The notes below the pieces were generated by a model. That model was not told the DNA's origin, searched no databases, and worked only from the letters and a program-made list of their open reading frames with translations. The position numbers were made by a program, and so were the translations under genes. From Candidatus Helarchaeota archaeon (GTDB lineage Archaea > Asgardarchaeota > Lokiarchaeia > Helarchaeales > HEL-GB-A), in the NCBI GenBank assembly GCA_013375455.1, contig JABXJT010000019.1, forward strand, positions 1 through 64,000: DNA of 64,000 nt, written 5' to 3'. Positions 62,184 to 64,000 of this stretch are shown here, one piece after another. Numbering within the stretch: the stretch's first letter is position 1; every line of letters starts with the position of its first letter.

Positions 62184-63011
62184 TTATATCTTAATTTTTT
62201 TACCTCCAGGATCCCTTTCATATTTCCCAAAGTCAGAGATGTTCTGGAGTGTTTCAGAAGTAAAAACCGGTCCTTCTACACATACGCGATATCCTAGAGG
62301 ATCTAGACAGCATTGCCCGCATAAACCAATTCCGCACTTCATAAACCGTTCAAGGCACGCTTCTAAGGGAGTTTGAAGCTTTTTGGTAGCTTGAAAAAGG
62401 TCCCACATCATTGGTTCGGGACCGCAGGTATAGACCAAGTCAAATGACTCCTCTTGGAGCTTTTGGGAGGCAATGGTACTAGCAAACCCTTTTTCCCCGT
62501 AAGATCCATCGTCCGTGGTAAAAATACATTCAATTTTATTGCTTGCTAATTGCTGCAGTTTGCTTAAAAACAAGATTTCACTTTGAGTTCGCGCGCCGTT
62601 TATGACTGTGATTTTTCTGCTTGTCTTTCGTAATTCATTGATTAAATAGAGGAAGTGCGCCATTCCTATCCCACCCCCAACAATGAGGGATTGTTCGCCC
62701 TTAACGGAAAATCCGTGTCCATAGGGCCCTCGGATGCCGATCCTGTCACCCGCTTTTAATGCGTGAAGTGCGTTTGTTGCATCGCCAATTTTTTTTACCG
62801 TTATGGCGAGTTCAGGTTCAATGGCAGAAACGCTCAGTGGAATCTCATCCAATCTAGGGATCCACACCATAATAAATTGACCAGGGTATGTATTCGTGCT
62901 GAATGGGATGGAATCAAAATATAAGGTCTTAATGAGCGGGGTTTCCAATTCAATTTTTGAAATCTTGACCATTTGAGGACGATTCAAAGGTTCGTTCGCC
63001 AACTTTCTCAC
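62184..63011 (-). CDS. pyrK: Dihydroorotate dehydrogenase electron-transfer subunit
   Basis: A 275-residue flavin/[2Fe-2S] protein that passes electrons from PyrD to NAD. It has a ferredoxin-reductase-like FAD domain (GDRIGIRGPYGHGF), an NAD domain (LIVGGGIGMAHFLYL, then TCGPEPMMWD), and the C-terminal cysteine cluster CGIGLCGQCCLDPLGYRVC. The start is GTG 63011, or the in-frame TTG three codons later after GGTGAG. It begins one base after pyrD stops. Together they catalyse the fourth step of pyrimidine synthesis. Confidence 0.93.
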   Translation of the reverse strand: MRKLANEPLNRPQMVKISKIELETPLIKTLYFDSIPFSTNTYPGQFIMVWIPRLDEIPLSVSAIEPELAITVKKIGDATNALHALKAGDRIGIRGPYGHGFSVKGEQSLIVGGGIGMAHFLYLINELRKTSRKITVINGARTQSEILFLSKLQQLASNKIECIFTTDDGSYGEKGFASTIASQKLQEESFDLVYTCGPEPMMWDLFQATKKLQTPLEACLERFMKCGIGLCGQCCLDPLGYRVCVEGPVFTSETLQNISDFGKYERDPGGKKIKI

Positions 63012-63012
63012 C

Positions 63013-63915
63013 TCACGCCTTATGAGCAGCCCCGATTAATTCTGTTAGGTGTGAGTACTTTTCCTTTATAAGAAATTCTTCCATCCCATCACATATCTCC
63101 TTGAAGATGGTCATTCCCTTATATTTAATTCCAGTTCCAATCTGGAGCGCAGTGGCACCAGCAAGGAAAAATTCAATGGCATCCTGCCACGACGTAATGC
63201 CCCCCACGCCAATGAGGGGAATTTTGACATTTTCATAGAGTTCATAAATGCAACGAATCGCAATGGGTTTGATTGCGGGGCCGGATAGACCTCCAAATTT
63301 ATTGCTGAGAATGGGAGTTTTGGAATAAATATCAATAGCCATCGCACGGACCGTATTAATCGCGGTGAGCCCATCGGCTCCAACTTTTTCTGCGGCGGTT
63401 GCAATCTCCACGATATTAGTTACATTAGGGGTTAATTTTACAAAGATTGGGATCGAAACTGATTTTTTTACGGCGCCTACTACACGTTTAGTTATTTCAG
63501 GATCTTGCCCGATTGTCGAAACTTCTGCGTGAGGGCAAGAGATGTTCAACTCAAGACCTATTGCCCCTTTATCTTCCACTTTTTTGGCGATCTCAGCAAA
63601 TTGAGTTTCATCCTCTCCGAAAATACTCACGATTGTGGGAACTTCCATTTGAATTAATTCCGTCAATTCTTCCAAGAATTCATAAATCCCCGGGTTTGGA
63701 AGCCCCATCGCATTAATGTAGCCCCCAGTCACTTCCACGATACAAGGATTAGAGTAGCCAAGGCGAGGTTCAGGACCAATTGATTTTGAAACAACGCATC
63801 CCGCTCCTGCATCATAAACGCGCTTCAATAATGAGCTTGATATGCCAAGAATGCCAGATGACAGCATTGTAGGATTCTGTAATTTTATTCCAGCGAGTTC
63901 AATTGCTAGATCCAT
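63013..63915 (-). CDS. pyrD: Dihydroorotate dehydrogenase, catalytic subunit (class 1B)
   Basis: A 300-residue FMN TIM-barrel enzyme. Seen are GIKLQNPTMLSSG, the substrate loop NAMGLPNPG, the catalytic cysteine in NISCPH, KLTPNV, and the phosphate-binding GVGGITSWQDAIEF. A class 1B assignment rests on the catalytic Cys and the adjacent pyrK. ATG 63915 is the best start: GGAGG is eight bases upstream. An ATG at 63933 would give six extra residues but precedes that site. The region beyond 63933 shows only an AT-rich leader to the window end. Confidence 0.94.
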   Translation of the reverse strand: MDLAIELAGIKLQNPTMLSSGILGISSSLLKRVYDAGAGCVVSKSIGPEPRLGYSNPCIVEVTGGYINAMGLPNPGIYEFLEELTELIQMEVPTIVSIFGEDETQFAEIAKKVEDKGAIGLELNISCPHAEVSTIGQDPEITKRVVGAVKKSVSIPIFVKLTPNVTNIVEIATAAEKVGADGLTAINTVRAMAIDIYSKTPILSNKFGGLSGPAIKPIAIRCIYELYENVKIPLIGVGGITSWQDAIEFFLAGATALQIGTGIKYKGMTIFKEICDGMEEFLIKEKYSHLTELIGAAHKA

Positions 63916-64000
63916 CAGCAGATCCTCCATCATACTGAATATATCATTTCATTATTATTAAAGATTAAATAAAAATTCTCTTCAAAATGAAACTATTTAT

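Overview
The window is archaeal and most likely from an Asgard-group genome. The information-processing genes are archaeal in type (initiation factor aIF1A with a lysine-rich N-tail, a CX4CX2C Elp3). Several operons carry TATA-like boxes, and TTG/GTG starts are common. There are many eukaryote-flavoured folds: three longin-like proteins, a tandem UBC/RWD-like protein and an LRR-TIR protein. The lineage is an inference from these features; no rRNA or tRNA gene was found.

Region 1 (1-4.2 kb): the 3' end of nadA, a membrane protein, a UroD/MtaA-like protein, a nitrilase-family amidase and a coiled-coil protein with a 20-residue tandem repeat. Region 2 (4.2-21.3 kb): a large ABC-exporter island. 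Eight tightly packed minus-strand genes encode two canonical ABC-2 permeases, a canonical ATPase, an ATPase fused to an extracellular prenyltransferase-like alpha/alpha toroid, a LolD/MacB-type ATPase with an FtsX permease, a winged-helix regulator and a 1941-residue membrane-anchored protein with a beta-propeller. The divergent gene joins two UBC/RWD-like domains to an ABC domain whose Walker A, Walker B Asp and H-loop are lost. Region 3 (21.4-31.5 kb): translation and metabolism genes (aIF1A, elp3, argF), two paralogous lysine-rich small proteins, an alpha/beta hydrolase, a membrane protein with an outer TIM-barrel-like domain, a longin-like protein and a winged-helix ferredoxin protein.

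Region 4 (about 31.55-44.43 kb): an integrated mobile element with a tyrosine recombinase, small zinc-ribbon, AbrB-like and RHH-like proteins, a P-loop/HTH protein, a 1523-residue surface protein, and element-specific repeated DNA motifs. It appears to split two host genes (winged-helix ferredoxin and acyl-CoA synthetase) that point outward and share an upstream motif in opposite orientation. They were probably divergent neighbours before insertion. No capsid, packaging or conjugation hallmark was recognised.

Region 5 (44.5-64 kb): acyl-CoA synthetase, an LRR-TIR protein with a histone-H1-like tail, a Yip1-like protein with a GH10 glycosidase and a second membrane/TIM-barrel protein, an ACD-type acyl-CoA synthetase alpha subunit, an M20 peptidase, a secreted Fn3 protein, a COG1340-type coiled-coil protein, two adjacent convergent longin-like proteins, a GHMP kinase and the pyrD-pyrK pair for pyrimidine synthesis.
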